Shown piece by piece: positions 1 through 6,242 of a stretch of 8,127 nt of DNA. Under the pieces are notes generated by a model. That model was not told the DNA's origin, did no database searches, and worked only from the letters and a program-made list of their open reading frames with translations. The stretch lies in assembly GCA_934180065.1 (NCBI GenBank), contig CAKPRA010000060.1, forward strand, positions 1 to 8,127. The letters are read 5' to 3'. Numbering within the stretch: the stretch's first letter is position 1; each line of letters begins with the position of its first letter. The stretch comes from an uncultured Clostridia bacterium (lineage in GTDB: Bacteria; Bacillota; Clostridia; TANB77; CAG-508). Position numbers and translations under genes: made by a program.

Positions 1-77
1 GAAATCAGAATTAAATAGAAAATAATGGCTGTAAAGTAGATATACAAAGATTTACAGAAGTTAAGGGAAAATTACTG
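1..77. repeat. Left arm of 77-bp perfect terminal inverted repeat
   Basis: Bases 1-77 are the exact reverse complement of 8051-8127; identity stops sharply at base 78 (T here, C in the other copy). The arm is non-coding. It contains a smaller dyad, CTGTAAA at 29-35 and TTTACAG at 51-57. The arm lies outside the promoter of the first gene. The match runs to the very end of the window on both sides, so the true repeat may extend further outwards. A length of exactly 77 equals a common de Bruijn assembly k-mer size, so the window may be a contig ending at a repeat node. Confidence 0.95.
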
Positions 78-94
78 TATAAAGCATATTTTTC

Positions 95-123
95 TTTACA
101 TTTCGCTATTTCTGTGTTATAAT
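95..123 (+). promoter_or_regulatory. Sigma-A-type promoter of the 108-residue protein gene
   Basis: A -35 box TTTACA (95-100), a 17-base spacer and a perfect -10 box TATAAT (118-123) are preceded by TG at 115-116, giving an extended -10. Transcription would start near 130, leaving a leader of about 23 bases with the strong ribosome binding site AAAGGAGG at 138-145. It starts only 17 bases inside the terminal inverted repeat. By match to consensus it is one of the best promoters in the window, so the small gene is probably well expressed. Confidence 0.8.
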
Positions 124-152
124 AGTTTCATTAAAATAAAGGAGGCCTCTTT

Positions 153-479
153 ATGGAGAGCGCAAGCTTATATTTACCTAAAGCAGAAATTCTCGAAATT
201 TTATGTCCAAAAAACTTTAAAGGAACTGAAGTATGGACAATCTATCCAGCCAACATCTATGACTTCTATGATTCTCCAGAGGAAGTTTCATACTTCTATG
301 TAGAATTTCTGGGAAACAAAACTAAACCTATGACAGCATTAATGGGCATTAATTTAAGTGCTTTAGCATTCAGACCTCATTTGATGCAAGAAAATGATTT
401 CGATACATTAAAAGAAGCACTTGAATTATTTGATAATGACTATTTATGTTTGGCATGTGGCTCTAGAATTTTCCCATAG
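153..479 (+). CDS. Hypothetical 108-residue protein with a C-terminal CxxC
   Basis: I do not recognise this protein. It starts at ATG 153, seven bases after AAAGGAGG (138-145), and ends at TAG 477-479. It is soluble, with no signal peptide or membrane segment. The first half is rich in aromatic residues and looks alpha/beta (VWTIYPANIYDFYDSPEE around residues 27-44). The C-terminal part carries an acidic helix and the pair Cys99-x-x-Cys102, six residues before the end, with a further Cys18. The CxxC could bind a metal or be redox active, but one pair is weak evidence. A strong extended -10 promoter precedes it and a bidirectional terminator follows, so it is a stand-alone transcript convergent with RNase Y. 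It is very likely a real gene because promoter, binding site, frame and terminator all agree; the function is unknown. Confidence 0.85.
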   Translation: MESASLYLPKAEILEILCPKNFKGTEVWTIYPANIYDFYDSPEEVSYFYVEFLGNKTKPMTALMGINLSALAFRPHLMQENDFDTLKEALELFDNDYLCLACGSRIFP

Positions 480-484
480 GCATC

Positions 485-513
485 AAAAAATCCCCCATTA
501 TGGGGGATTTTTT
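485..513. terminator. Bidirectional intrinsic terminator between the small gene and RNase Y
   Basis: A 13-bp perfect stem (485-497 with 501-513) has a core of five C-G pairs, a three-base loop (498-500), an A run on its left side and a T run on its right. It therefore works as a Rho-independent terminator in both directions: for the 108-residue protein gene on the plus strand and for RNase Y on the minus strand. It overlaps the RNase Y stop codon (512-514), so the two convergent genes share it with almost no spare sequence. Confidence 0.93.
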
Positions 514-2053
514 ATTTTGCATAATCAATTACTCTTGTTTCTCTTATAACATTTACTTTTATTTGTCCAGGATATTCCATCTCATCTTCAATACGTTTTG
601 CAATATCTCTAGATAAAACTGTCATTTGATCATCAGATATTTTTTCTGGTTTTACTAAAACTCTTATTTCTCTACCTGCTTGAATAGCAAATGATTTTTC
701 AACACCATCAAAAGAATCAGCAATTCCTTCAAGGTTTTGTAAACGTTTTATATAATTTTCCAAAGTTTCTCTTCTTGCACCAGGTCTTGATGCAGAAATA
801 GCATCAGCAGCTTGAATTAGAACTGCTTCAATACTTTGAGGTTCAACATCTTCATGATGTGCTTCAACTGCGTTAATTACTATTGGATTTTCCTTATATT
901 TTTTTAGAATTTCTACTCCTATCTCAACATGTGTTCCTTCCATATCATGATCTAAAGCCTTTCCAATATCATGTAATAATCCTGCTCTTCTGGCTATCTT
1001 AGTATCTAAGCCTAATTCATCAGCCATAATTCTAGCTAAGTTTGAAACTTCGATTGAGTGATTTAAAACATTTTGTCCATAACTTGTCCTATACTTTAAT
1101 TTTCCAATTAATTTGACTAAATCAGGATGGAGACCAATTACTCCAGTTTCCATAACAGCTCTCTCACCTTCTTCTTTGATGATTGCTGATACTTCTTCTT
1201 TGGCTTTTTCAACCATTTCCTCGATTTTGGCAGGATGGATTCTACCATCATCAATTAATTTTTCAAGTGCTATTTTTGCTACTTCACGTCTTAGTGGATC
1301 AAAACCTGAAATAACAACAGCTTCTGGAGTGTCATCAATAATTAGATCAATTCCAGTTAGTGTTTCTAATGTTTTAATATTTCTTCCTTCTCTACCTATA
1401 ATTCTACCTTTCATGTCATCACTTGGTAATGAAACTATAGATACAGTAGTTTCAGATGTATGATCTGCAGCACATTTCTGTATTGCATAACCTATAATCT
1501 CTTGAGCATTCTTTTTTGCTTTTTCTTTTGCTTCTTCATCTAGTCTTCTAATAACTTCAGCTTTTTCTGTGACAATTGATTTCTCAACTTCAGAAAGTAA
1601 ATATTGTTTTGCTTCTTCTATAGATAATCTTGAAATTCTTTGCAATTCATTTGTCTGTTTTTCAATTATTTCTTCAATTTCAGACCTTCTTGCTTCAATT
1701 TCATTATCCTTTTTTTGTAAATTTAATTCTCTTTGCTCTAGTTGCTCTAATTTGTTTTCCAAATTTTCTTCTTTTTGCAATATTCTTCTTTCTTGCAATT
1801 GTACTTCGCTTCTTCTTTCCTTAATCTCATCATCTAACTCTTTTCTTGAATTCATTATTTCTTCTTTTGCTTTAAAAATTTCTTCCTTTTTTCTATTCTC
1901 AGCTTCTTTTGCAGCAGATTCAATAATTCTTTTTGCTTCTTGCTCTGCACCATTTAATTTAGATTCAGCAATTTTTTTTCTTAATGCATATCCTACAAAA
2001 AAGAAAATAATTGCAGAGATTAGAAAGACAGCGATATTGATTATTATATTCAC
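512..2053 (-). CDS. rny: Ribonuclease Y
   Basis: This is the membrane-anchored endoribonuclease that starts bulk mRNA decay and processing in many Firmicutes. At 513 residues it is close to the usual 520. Parts in order: an N-terminal membrane helix (about 3-23), a long charged coiled coil (about 24-190), a KH RNA-binding domain with the GREG loop at 220-223, and an HD domain with His332 (NHSIEV), the His361-Asp362 pair (LLHDIGKALDHD), His399-His400 and Asp417 as metal ligands. The protein ends in the highly typical IKVNVIRETRVIDYAK. The start is GTG at 2053-2051, seven bases after AAAGAGGTG; an in-frame TAG lies two codons upstream, so no longer form is possible. It has its own promoter and shares a terminator with the convergent small gene. 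Nothing in the sequence suggests loss of function. Confidence 0.98.
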   Translation of the reverse strand: MNIIINIAVFLISAIIFFFVGYALRKKIAESKLNGAEQEAKRIIESAAKEAENRKKEEIFKAKEEIMNSRKELDDEIKERRSEVQLQERRILQKEENLENKLEQLEQRELNLQKKDNEIEARRSEIEEIIEKQTNELQRISRLSIEEAKQYLLSEVEKSIVTEKAEVIRRLDEEAKEKAKKNAQEIIGYAIQKCAADHTSETTVSIVSLPSDDMKGRIIGREGRNIKTLETLTGIDLIIDDTPEAVVISGFDPLRREVAKIALEKLIDDGRIHPAKIEEMVEKAKEEVSAIIKEEGERAVMETGVIGLHPDLVKLIGKLKYRTSYGQNVLNHSIEVSNLARIMADELGLDTKIARRAGLLHDIGKALDHDMEGTHVEIGVEILKKYKENPIVINAVEAHHEDVEPQSIEAVLIQAADAISASRPGARRETLENYIKRLQNLEGIADSFDGVEKSFAIQAGREIRVLVKPEKISDDQMTVLSRDIAKRIEDEMEYPGQIKVNVIRETRVIDYAK

Positions 2054-2141
2054 AATCTAACACCTCTTTCTATTTAATTTTCAATGTACAGTTTAAATAT
2101 ATATAATTTTATTTTTTTAATATATTTCTACTAACAATCAT

Positions 2142-2170
2142 ATTTTATATTTATTATTGTAAACTGTCAA
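2142..2170 (-). promoter_or_regulatory. Sigma-A-type promoter of RNase Y
   Basis: On the minus strand a perfect -35 TTGACA (2170-2165) is followed by a 17-base spacer and the -10 TAAAAT (2147-2142, one mismatch). Transcription would start near 2135, giving a leader of about 80 AT-rich bases before the GTG start. This makes RNase Y independent of the hemolysin III-like gene upstream. The remaining sequence between 2171 and 2301 is AT-rich, and I see no clear terminator in it for the upstream gene, so read-through is possible. Confidence 0.75.
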
Positions 2171-2301
2171 GTGATTTTTGATAAGATATAAAATTTTAGT
2201 ATCATAAAGTGAATAACCACAAACATTTACTTTTTAAATATATACATATGTGGCAATTGTTAATAATTATAAAGTGTAAATAATATTCATAAAGATACTA
2301 T

Positions 2302-2973
2302 TTACAAGACATATAAATAGATTGAAAAAAAGTGTAAAATCGTACCTCCTAAAACAAAAAAATGCCATATTGAATGCATATATTTAACTTTTTTTCCTAT
2401 TCCATAAATTATAGCTCCTATAGAATATACAATTCCTCCAGCAATTAATAACATAACCCCTCTAATATCTAAATTGTTACATAACTGTTTCATAGCAAAT
2501 ATAATAGCCCATCCCATAACCAAATAGCATATCATTGAAAATGTTTTAAATTTTTCTATACTAATAGAGTTAAAAACAATTCCTAAAATAGAGCTAGCTA
2601 ATATTATACCAAATATTGTCCAACCCAATGGTCCTTTTAAAGTTATTAGTGTATATGGTATATAGGTTCCTAAAATTAATAAAAATATACTACAATGATC
2701 AAACACTCTAAACACCTTTTTTACTTTTCTAGTAGACTTAAAACTATGATATAATGTAGACATTAAATATAATATTATTAAAAAACTTCCATATAAAGAA
2801 GCACTTACCACTCCTCTTGATACACAATCTGTTACAGCCTTAATTATACAAAGCACAAGTCCAGCAATAGATAAGCCCACTCCTACTCCATGTGATATCG
2901 CACTTATAAGCTCTTCAGATAAGCTATATCTAGGCATTTCTTTTATTACCAAAGCATTATTATCTTCCATCAT
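2302..2973 (-). CDS. Hemolysin III / TrhA family (PAQR-like) membrane protein
   Basis: The 223-residue protein has seven hydrophobic segments, as expected for the hemolysin III family, which is related to adiponectin (PAQR) receptors. Family marks are visible: SHGVG with His28, STLYHS with Ser72 and His76, the Asp92-His93 pair (FDHCSIF), and the C-terminal set HSIWHFFVLGGTILHF with His200, His204 and His214, which form the likely metal site. Family members have been linked to membrane energetics and lipid homeostasis; the haemolysin label is historical. AGGAGG (2983-2978) is four bases from the first ATG (2973) and seven from an adjacent second ATG (2970), so translation may begin at the second Met. 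It lies 37 bases after the S66 peptidase gene and is probably the last gene of that transcript. Confidence 0.93.
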   Translation of the reverse strand: MMEDNNALVIKEMPRYSLSEELISAISHGVGVGLSIAGLVLCIIKAVTDCVSRGVVSASLYGSFLIILYLMSTLYHSFKSTRKVKKVFRVFDHCSIFLLILGTYIPYTLITLKGPLGWTIFGIILASSILGIVFNSISIEKFKTFSMICYLVMGWAIIFAMKQLCNNLDIRGVMLLIAGGIVYSIGAIIYGIGKKVKYMHSIWHFFVLGGTILHFFSIYLYVL

Positions 2974-3010
2974 TCAACCTCCTATTTTGATTTTATAAAC
3001 ATTTATTTAA

Positions 3011-4027
3011 TTACAATAAATCAAATTTAATATTTCCTTGTCCATTCTCACAGCAAACGGTTGCAATCGCACCATTTATTATTGTAAGATTTGGACCTTT
3101 ATGAGATACATCTGCATCATATATTATTGGAATATTCAATTTAGAAATTACACTATCCATTAAAGCTTCTTCAAAAGTATACCCTAAAAGGCTATTATTA
3201 TTTCCATTTCTTCCAAAAATAATTCCAACAGTATTTTTAAAATATCCCATTTCATTAAACTTCCACATAGTACGAATAAGCTCTTCTGCCGATAAATCGC
3301 AATTATCAAAATACCAAATAATGCCATCTTCCTTATACTTTTCAATAAAATCCACTGTTCCATCATATTTGGTTCCTGATAGTTCCGAAATTAAGTCTAA
3401 ACAACCTCCTATAATTCTTCCTTTAATTTCAACTTTATTACATTTATTCAGAATTTTCCAACATACCTTTTCAGTTAAATTATATCCTTCTAAACCTGTA
3501 ATTGCTGGTAACCCATTTTCCTCATATAATTTATAGCTATTTTGTGTGATCAGATTTCCTGATATTATCTTTAAATTATTTAATATACTTTCGTCATAGT
3601 TTTCTATTCCATAATCTCCAAAGTTATTTCCATACATTGTAGCTATGTCATATTTTGTGGTTAATACATACATAAAACCTGTTGGATCAGAATGACCTAA
3701 AATAAATTTAGGATTTTTTACTATTTTTTCAAAATTAATATATGGTAATATTTCAACTAAAAATTCTCCACCTGCCGCACATATAATAAAATCAATCTCT
3801 TTATTTTCAAACATATCTTCAAGCTCTTTTGCTCTCTCGAAGGCTGATGCACTTCTACATTTTTCTGATTTATAAATATTTTTTGATAAAACAACATTAT
3901 ATCCTTTTTCTTCTAATTTTCTTTTAGAATTTTTATATCTATTACAATGAGGTTCATCATATGCTCCACTTGATGGTGCTGGTACACCTATTGTTCCACT
4001 TTTCGGTAAAAATTTTGGATATTTCAT
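3011..4027 (-). CDS. Peptidase S66 family protein (LD-carboxypeptidase / MccF-like)
   Basis: The 338-residue cytoplasmic protein matches the S66 fold. The N-terminal half begins with a typical lead (LPKSGTIGVPAPSSG, 7-21), has an AAGGE loop (84-88), and carries the nucleophile Ser113 in GHSD. The C-terminal half contains GRIIGGCLDL (203-212), IIWYFDNCDL (236-245), GIIFGR (268-273) and the catalytic His309 in DVSHKGPN. Family members remove the terminal D-Ala from murein tetrapeptides during wall recycling (LdcA) or hydrolyse microcin C-type toxins and aminoacyl nucleotides (MccF). Which applies here cannot be told from sequence. The position usually held by the catalytic Glu seems to be Asp241. 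AGGAGAG (4041-4035) lies seven bases before ATG 4027. It sits 24 bases after mntP and 37 before the hemolysin III-like gene, probably in one operon. Confidence 0.93.
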   Translation of the reverse strand: MKYPKFLPKSGTIGVPAPSSGAYDEPHCNRYKNSKRKLEEKGYNVVLSKNIYKSEKCRSASAFERAKELEDMFENKEIDFIICAAGGEFLVEILPYINFEKIVKNPKFILGHSDPTGFMYVLTTKYDIATMYGNNFGDYGIENYDESILNNLKIISGNLITQNSYKLYEENGLPAITGLEGYNLTEKVCWKILNKCNKVEIKGRIIGGCLDLISELSGTKYDGTVDFIEKYKEDGIIWYFDNCDLSAEELIRTMWKFNEMGYFKNTVGIIFGRNGNNNSLLGYTFEEALMDSVISKLNIPIIYDADVSHKGPNLTIINGAIATVCCENGQGNIKFDLL

Positions 4028-4051
4028 CTCTTATCTCTCCTATCATCTATT

Positions 4052-4612
4052 TTATAATATTCCTAAATGCTCTAGAAGTATTTTTAATCCCAAAATAATT
4101 AGTATTATTCCCCCCAATAATTCAGCCTTATTTTGAAATTTATCTCCAAATCTATTTCCTATTTTAACACCAATTAAGGAAATTGCAAATGTTATAATTC
4201 CTATACATGATACTGATAACATTATATTTACATTTAGAAAAGCAAAAGTAATTCCAATTGCTAAAGCATCAATACTTGTTGCAACCGCAAGTACTATCAT
4301 TGTTTTAAAATCGACTCTATCATCTTTGCCCTCTTCATCATTTGAAAAAGCTTCTTTAATCATATTTCCACCTATGGCAACAAGCAAAATAAATGCTAAC
4401 CAATGATCTATAGAAGTTACCAGATTTTCAAATGTAGTTCCTAGAAAATATCCCAATACTGGCATTAAAGCTTGGAACACACCAAAATATAAAGCAATAA
4501 TAATTGCATTTTTCCAATTCATTTTTTTCATTGAAAGACCTTTACAAATTGCAACAGCAAAAGCATCCATTGCTAATCCGATACTTAACAATATAATTTC
4601 AATTAAACTCAT
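4052..4612 (-). CDS. mntP: Manganese efflux pump MntP
   Basis: MntP exports Mn2+ and protects against manganese excess. The protein has six hydrophobic segments arranged as two halves, each with the family's essential Asp: Asp16 in GLAMDAFAVAICKG and Asp115 in ATSIDALAIGI. I chose ATG 4612 (186 residues, the usual family length). It gives the typical start MSLIEIILL and has GGAG at 4622-4619 six bases upstream. A longer frame reaches ATG 4633, but that codon has no ribosome binding site and adds seven charged residues unlike the family. The gene leads a tight series with the S66 peptidase (24-base gap) and the hemolysin III-like gene. I see no yybP-ykoY manganese riboswitch in the leader. Confidence 0.95.
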   Translation of the reverse strand: MSLIEIILLSIGLAMDAFAVAICKGLSMKKMNWKNAIIIALYFGVFQALMPVLGYFLGTTFENLVTSIDHWLAFILLVAIGGNMIKEAFSNDEEGKDDRVDFKTMIVLAVATSIDALAIGITFAFLNVNIMLSVSCIGIITFAISLIGVKIGNRFGDKFQNKAELLGGIILIILGLKILLEHLGIL

Positions 4613-4709
4613 ATATAGCTCCATCCTTTTCATAACAACATATTTTTAAATCTTAACAAATTCAATATACTTAAATTTATGTCACTACAGATTAATACAT
4701 ACTTGAAAT

Positions 4710-4718
4710 TTTATAACA
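4710..4718 (-). promoter_or_regulatory. Possible extended -10 promoter for the mntP cluster
   Basis: On the minus strand TGTTATAAA (4718-4710) reads as an extended -10 (TG, one base, TATAAA). No good -35 sits 17 bases upstream; the best there is T-rich. Transcription would start near 4703, about 90 bases before the chosen mntP start. The rest of 4613-4863 is AT-rich and otherwise holds only the hairpin at 4801-4821. Read-through from the methyltransferase gene is the alternative. Confidence 0.35.
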
Positions 4719-4800
4719 AAAGTGTACAAGGGAAAAAGCAAACATTAATAAAATTTACCTTGTTTAAAACATTTTTAAGTTCCAATCTTTGTTCGCAAGC

Positions 4801-4821
4801 CAAAATTACGCAGTAATTTTG
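4801..4821. other. 9-bp perfect hairpin downstream of the methyltransferase gene
   Basis: CAAAATTAC (4801-4809) pairs with GTAATTTTG (4813-4821) around a three-base loop. It lies about 43 bases past the methyltransferase stop codon. The stem is mostly A-T and no clean T run follows it on either strand, so it would be a weak terminator at best. It could also be a protein-binding dyad upstream of mntP. Its role is open. Confidence 0.45.
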
Positions 4822-4863
4822 TGTACAATATTTTTGGATAACATTTTTATAGTCCACATATAA

Positions 4864-5772
4864 TTATAATTTTTTAATTTTTGAAATAAAAAATCCTTCA
4901 AAAAATTCATTTGGCATAACACAAATAGTTCCATTAATATTTGTTGGTAAAAACTTTAAGCATTCATCTTCTTTTATTTCAATTGGAACAATTTCTGATT
5001 CAGATTTATTTATTACTTTTCTTAGTATTTCTTCATTTTCTTCTTTTAAAATTGAGCACGTAGAATATATAATTATTGATCCTTTTTTAGCAATTTTTAG
5101 CGCCTTTGTTAATAGTTTTTCTTGCAAACCTATTGTTTTCTTTATTAATTGTGGCGTAAAATATTTCTCAAAATTAGTATTAGTATTTAATGTTCCACTT
5201 CCTGAACATGGTGCATCTAATAAAATTTTATCAAATTTCATAAAATCTGAGATAAGTCTTGCATCTTGTTTTAAACAATACACATTAGCACCTTGTTTTT
5301 CAATATTAAATTTCATTTTTTCGAATCTTGCATTATTCATTTCTATTGCTGTAATATTTGCCCCATTATCAGTTAATGCGGCAATTTCAGTTGTTTTTCC
5401 CCCTGGTGCAGCTGTCATATCTAAGATATCTTCTCCTGCTTTTGGATCTAAAATTAAAGGTGGTAACATTGATGATAAACTTTGGATATAAATTTCACCA
5501 TTTTCATAAATTGTAGAAGCTCTTAATTTATCATTCAATTTCGCGTTATTATCAATGATAAAAGAGTTTTGTATTTTCTCATATTTATTAAATTTTATAT
5601 CTAATTTATTTAGCTCTTTTTCAACAAAACCGTCTTTTACTTTTAGTTTATTTGCTCTAAAAGATGTTGCTCTTTTTTTATAATATCCATCTACAATTTT
5701 ATCTTTTAGTTCAACTCCATATTCTTTAATCAACATATTTTCATACCATTCTGGCAATTTCATCATATTCAT
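4864..5772 (-). CDS. RsmB/NOP family RNA cytosine-5 methyltransferase
   Basis: This is a SAM-dependent m5C methyltransferase of the NOL1/NOP2/Sun family, acting on rRNA or tRNA in the cytoplasm. A short N-terminal region (about 1-100, with ATSFRANKLK at 35-44) leads into a Rossmann-fold domain: SAM loop DMTAAPGGKT (118-127), Glu144 for the ribose, motif IV DAPCSGSG (186-193) with Cys189, and motif VI STCS with Cys239. Two catalytic cysteines are the mark of RNA rather than DNA m5C enzymes. At 302 residues it has the core only: no NusB-like domain as in RsmB and no C-terminal PUA-type extension as in full-length RsmF, so the exact target base is unknown. ATG codons occur at 5772, 5766 and 5763; a modest AGG(A) at 5779-5776 is too close to the first and better spaced for the second. 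A strong promoter overlapped by a palindrome precedes it. Confidence 0.93.
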   Translation of the reverse strand: MNMMKLPEWYENMLIKEYGVELKDKIVDGYYKKRATSFRANKLKVKDGFVEKELNKLDIKFNKYEKIQNSFIIDNNAKLNDKLRASTIYENGEIYIQSLSSMLPPLILDPKAGEDILDMTAAPGGKTTEIAALTDNGANITAIEMNNARFEKMKFNIEKQGANVYCLKQDARLISDFMKFDKILLDAPCSGSGTLNTNTNFEKYFTPQLIKKTIGLQEKLLTKALKIAKKGSIIIYSTCSILKEENEEILRKVINKSESEIVPIEIKEDECLKFLPTNINGTICVMPNEFFEGFFISKIKKL

Positions 5773-5814
5773 ATTTCCTATCTCTTATATATAAAAAAAT
5801 ATATAAATCTTTAC

Positions 5815-5844
5815 TATATTACAATTTCTCTAAATTGTAATATA
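5815..5844. promoter_or_regulatory. 13-bp perfect palindrome on the methyltransferase promoter (candidate operator)
   Basis: TATATTACAATTT (5815-5827) and its exact reverse complement (5832-5844) flank a four-base centre CTCT. It covers the -10 box and the predicted start of transcription on the minus strand, the classic place for a repressor site. There is no T run after it on the minus strand, and it precedes rather than follows a gene, which argues against a terminator. The plus-strand gene at 6000 begins 156 bases away. No regulator gene is in the window, so the binding protein is unknown. Confidence 0.6.
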
Positions 5845-5862
5845 ACATGGCTTATCTGTCAA
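5834..5862 (-). promoter_or_regulatory. Sigma-A-type promoter of the RNA methyltransferase
   Basis: On the minus strand a perfect -35 TTGACA (5862-5857), a 17-base spacer and -10 TACAAT (5839-5834, one mismatch) place the transcript start near 5827, about 55 bases before the gene. The -10 box lies wholly inside the right arm of the palindrome at 5815-5844, so anything binding that palindrome would block this promoter. Confidence 0.75.
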
Positions 5863-5965
5863 TAACAACCACATAATAAGTATAAATCAAACACATATAT
5901 TATTAATATGAGATATTCTTACAAACTTTTTTACAAAATATATAGCATTAAAATAATCCTTATAG

Positions 5966-5971
5966 TATACT
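5966..5971 (+). promoter_or_regulatory. Possible -10 box for the membrane-anchored coiled-coil gene
   Basis: TATACT (5966-5971) lies 29 bases before the ATG at 6000. No convincing -35 is found 16-18 bases upstream. TTTACA occurs at 5930-5935 but has no good -10 partner at the right distance. The promoter of this gene must lie between 5845 and 5990, but I cannot fix it with confidence. Confidence 0.3.
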
Positions 5972-5999
5972 AAAATAAATTAAACTAAGGAGGTATAGA

Positions 6000-6242
6000 A
6001 TGAAAAAGAAAAAAATTTTAATAATTAGTATAATCGTTATAATACTAGTTATTCTATGTGTTTTAGGAATATTTTTATATCATAAACACCAGATGAAGCA
6101 AAATGAAAAAGAATATGAAAATACTGCAAAAAAGTATGAAAGACTAATTAATATCGCTGAAAAATTAAATACTATGATTGATGAAAAAGTAAAATCTACA
6201 CAAGAATTCCTTGCTACAAATCCAGATGTTCGGACAAGATAA
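6000..6242 (+). CDS. Membrane-anchored coiled-coil protein, N-terminal part (frameshifted)
   Basis: This 80-residue frame is the front of a larger protein. It starts at ATG 6000, six bases after AGGAGG within AAGGAGGT (5987-5994). Residues 1-6 are basic (MKKKKI), 7-28 form a strong membrane helix, and the rest is a charged helical segment likely to continue as coiled coil. That suggests a single-pass anchor with the body outside the cell. It ends prematurely at TAA 6240-6242, while coding continues at once in the next frame to 6942. The whole stretch 6000-6942 is 943 bases, one more than a multiple of three, so removing one base near 6231 would give a 313-residue protein. It may be a pseudogene, an assembly error or, less likely, a programmed shift. 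Confidence 0.75.
   Translation: MKKKKILIISIIVIILVILCVLGIFLYHKHQMKQNEKEYENTAKKYERLINIAEKLNTMIDEKVKSTQEFLATNPDVRTR

Noticed and set aside
1113..1463. Open frame of 116 codons on the plus strand inside RNase Y
   Set aside because: It is antisense to the KH/HD region of an intact, well-recognised gene, has low-complexity Ser/Ile content and no ribosome binding site.
1569..2060. Open frame of 163 codons on the plus strand
   Set aside because: It is the antisense shadow of the RNase Y coiled coil; its Ser/Cys/Phe richness is what the complement of a Glu/Lys-rich AT-rich gene gives.
3184..3536. Short frames on both strands within the S66 peptidase gene
   Set aside because: They overlap a complete S66 gene with conserved motifs and lack binding sites or recognisable products.
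4613..4633. Seven-residue N-terminal extension of MntP from ATG 4633
   Set aside because: No ribosome binding site precedes it, while ATG 4612 has GGAG at good spacing and gives the usual family start and length.
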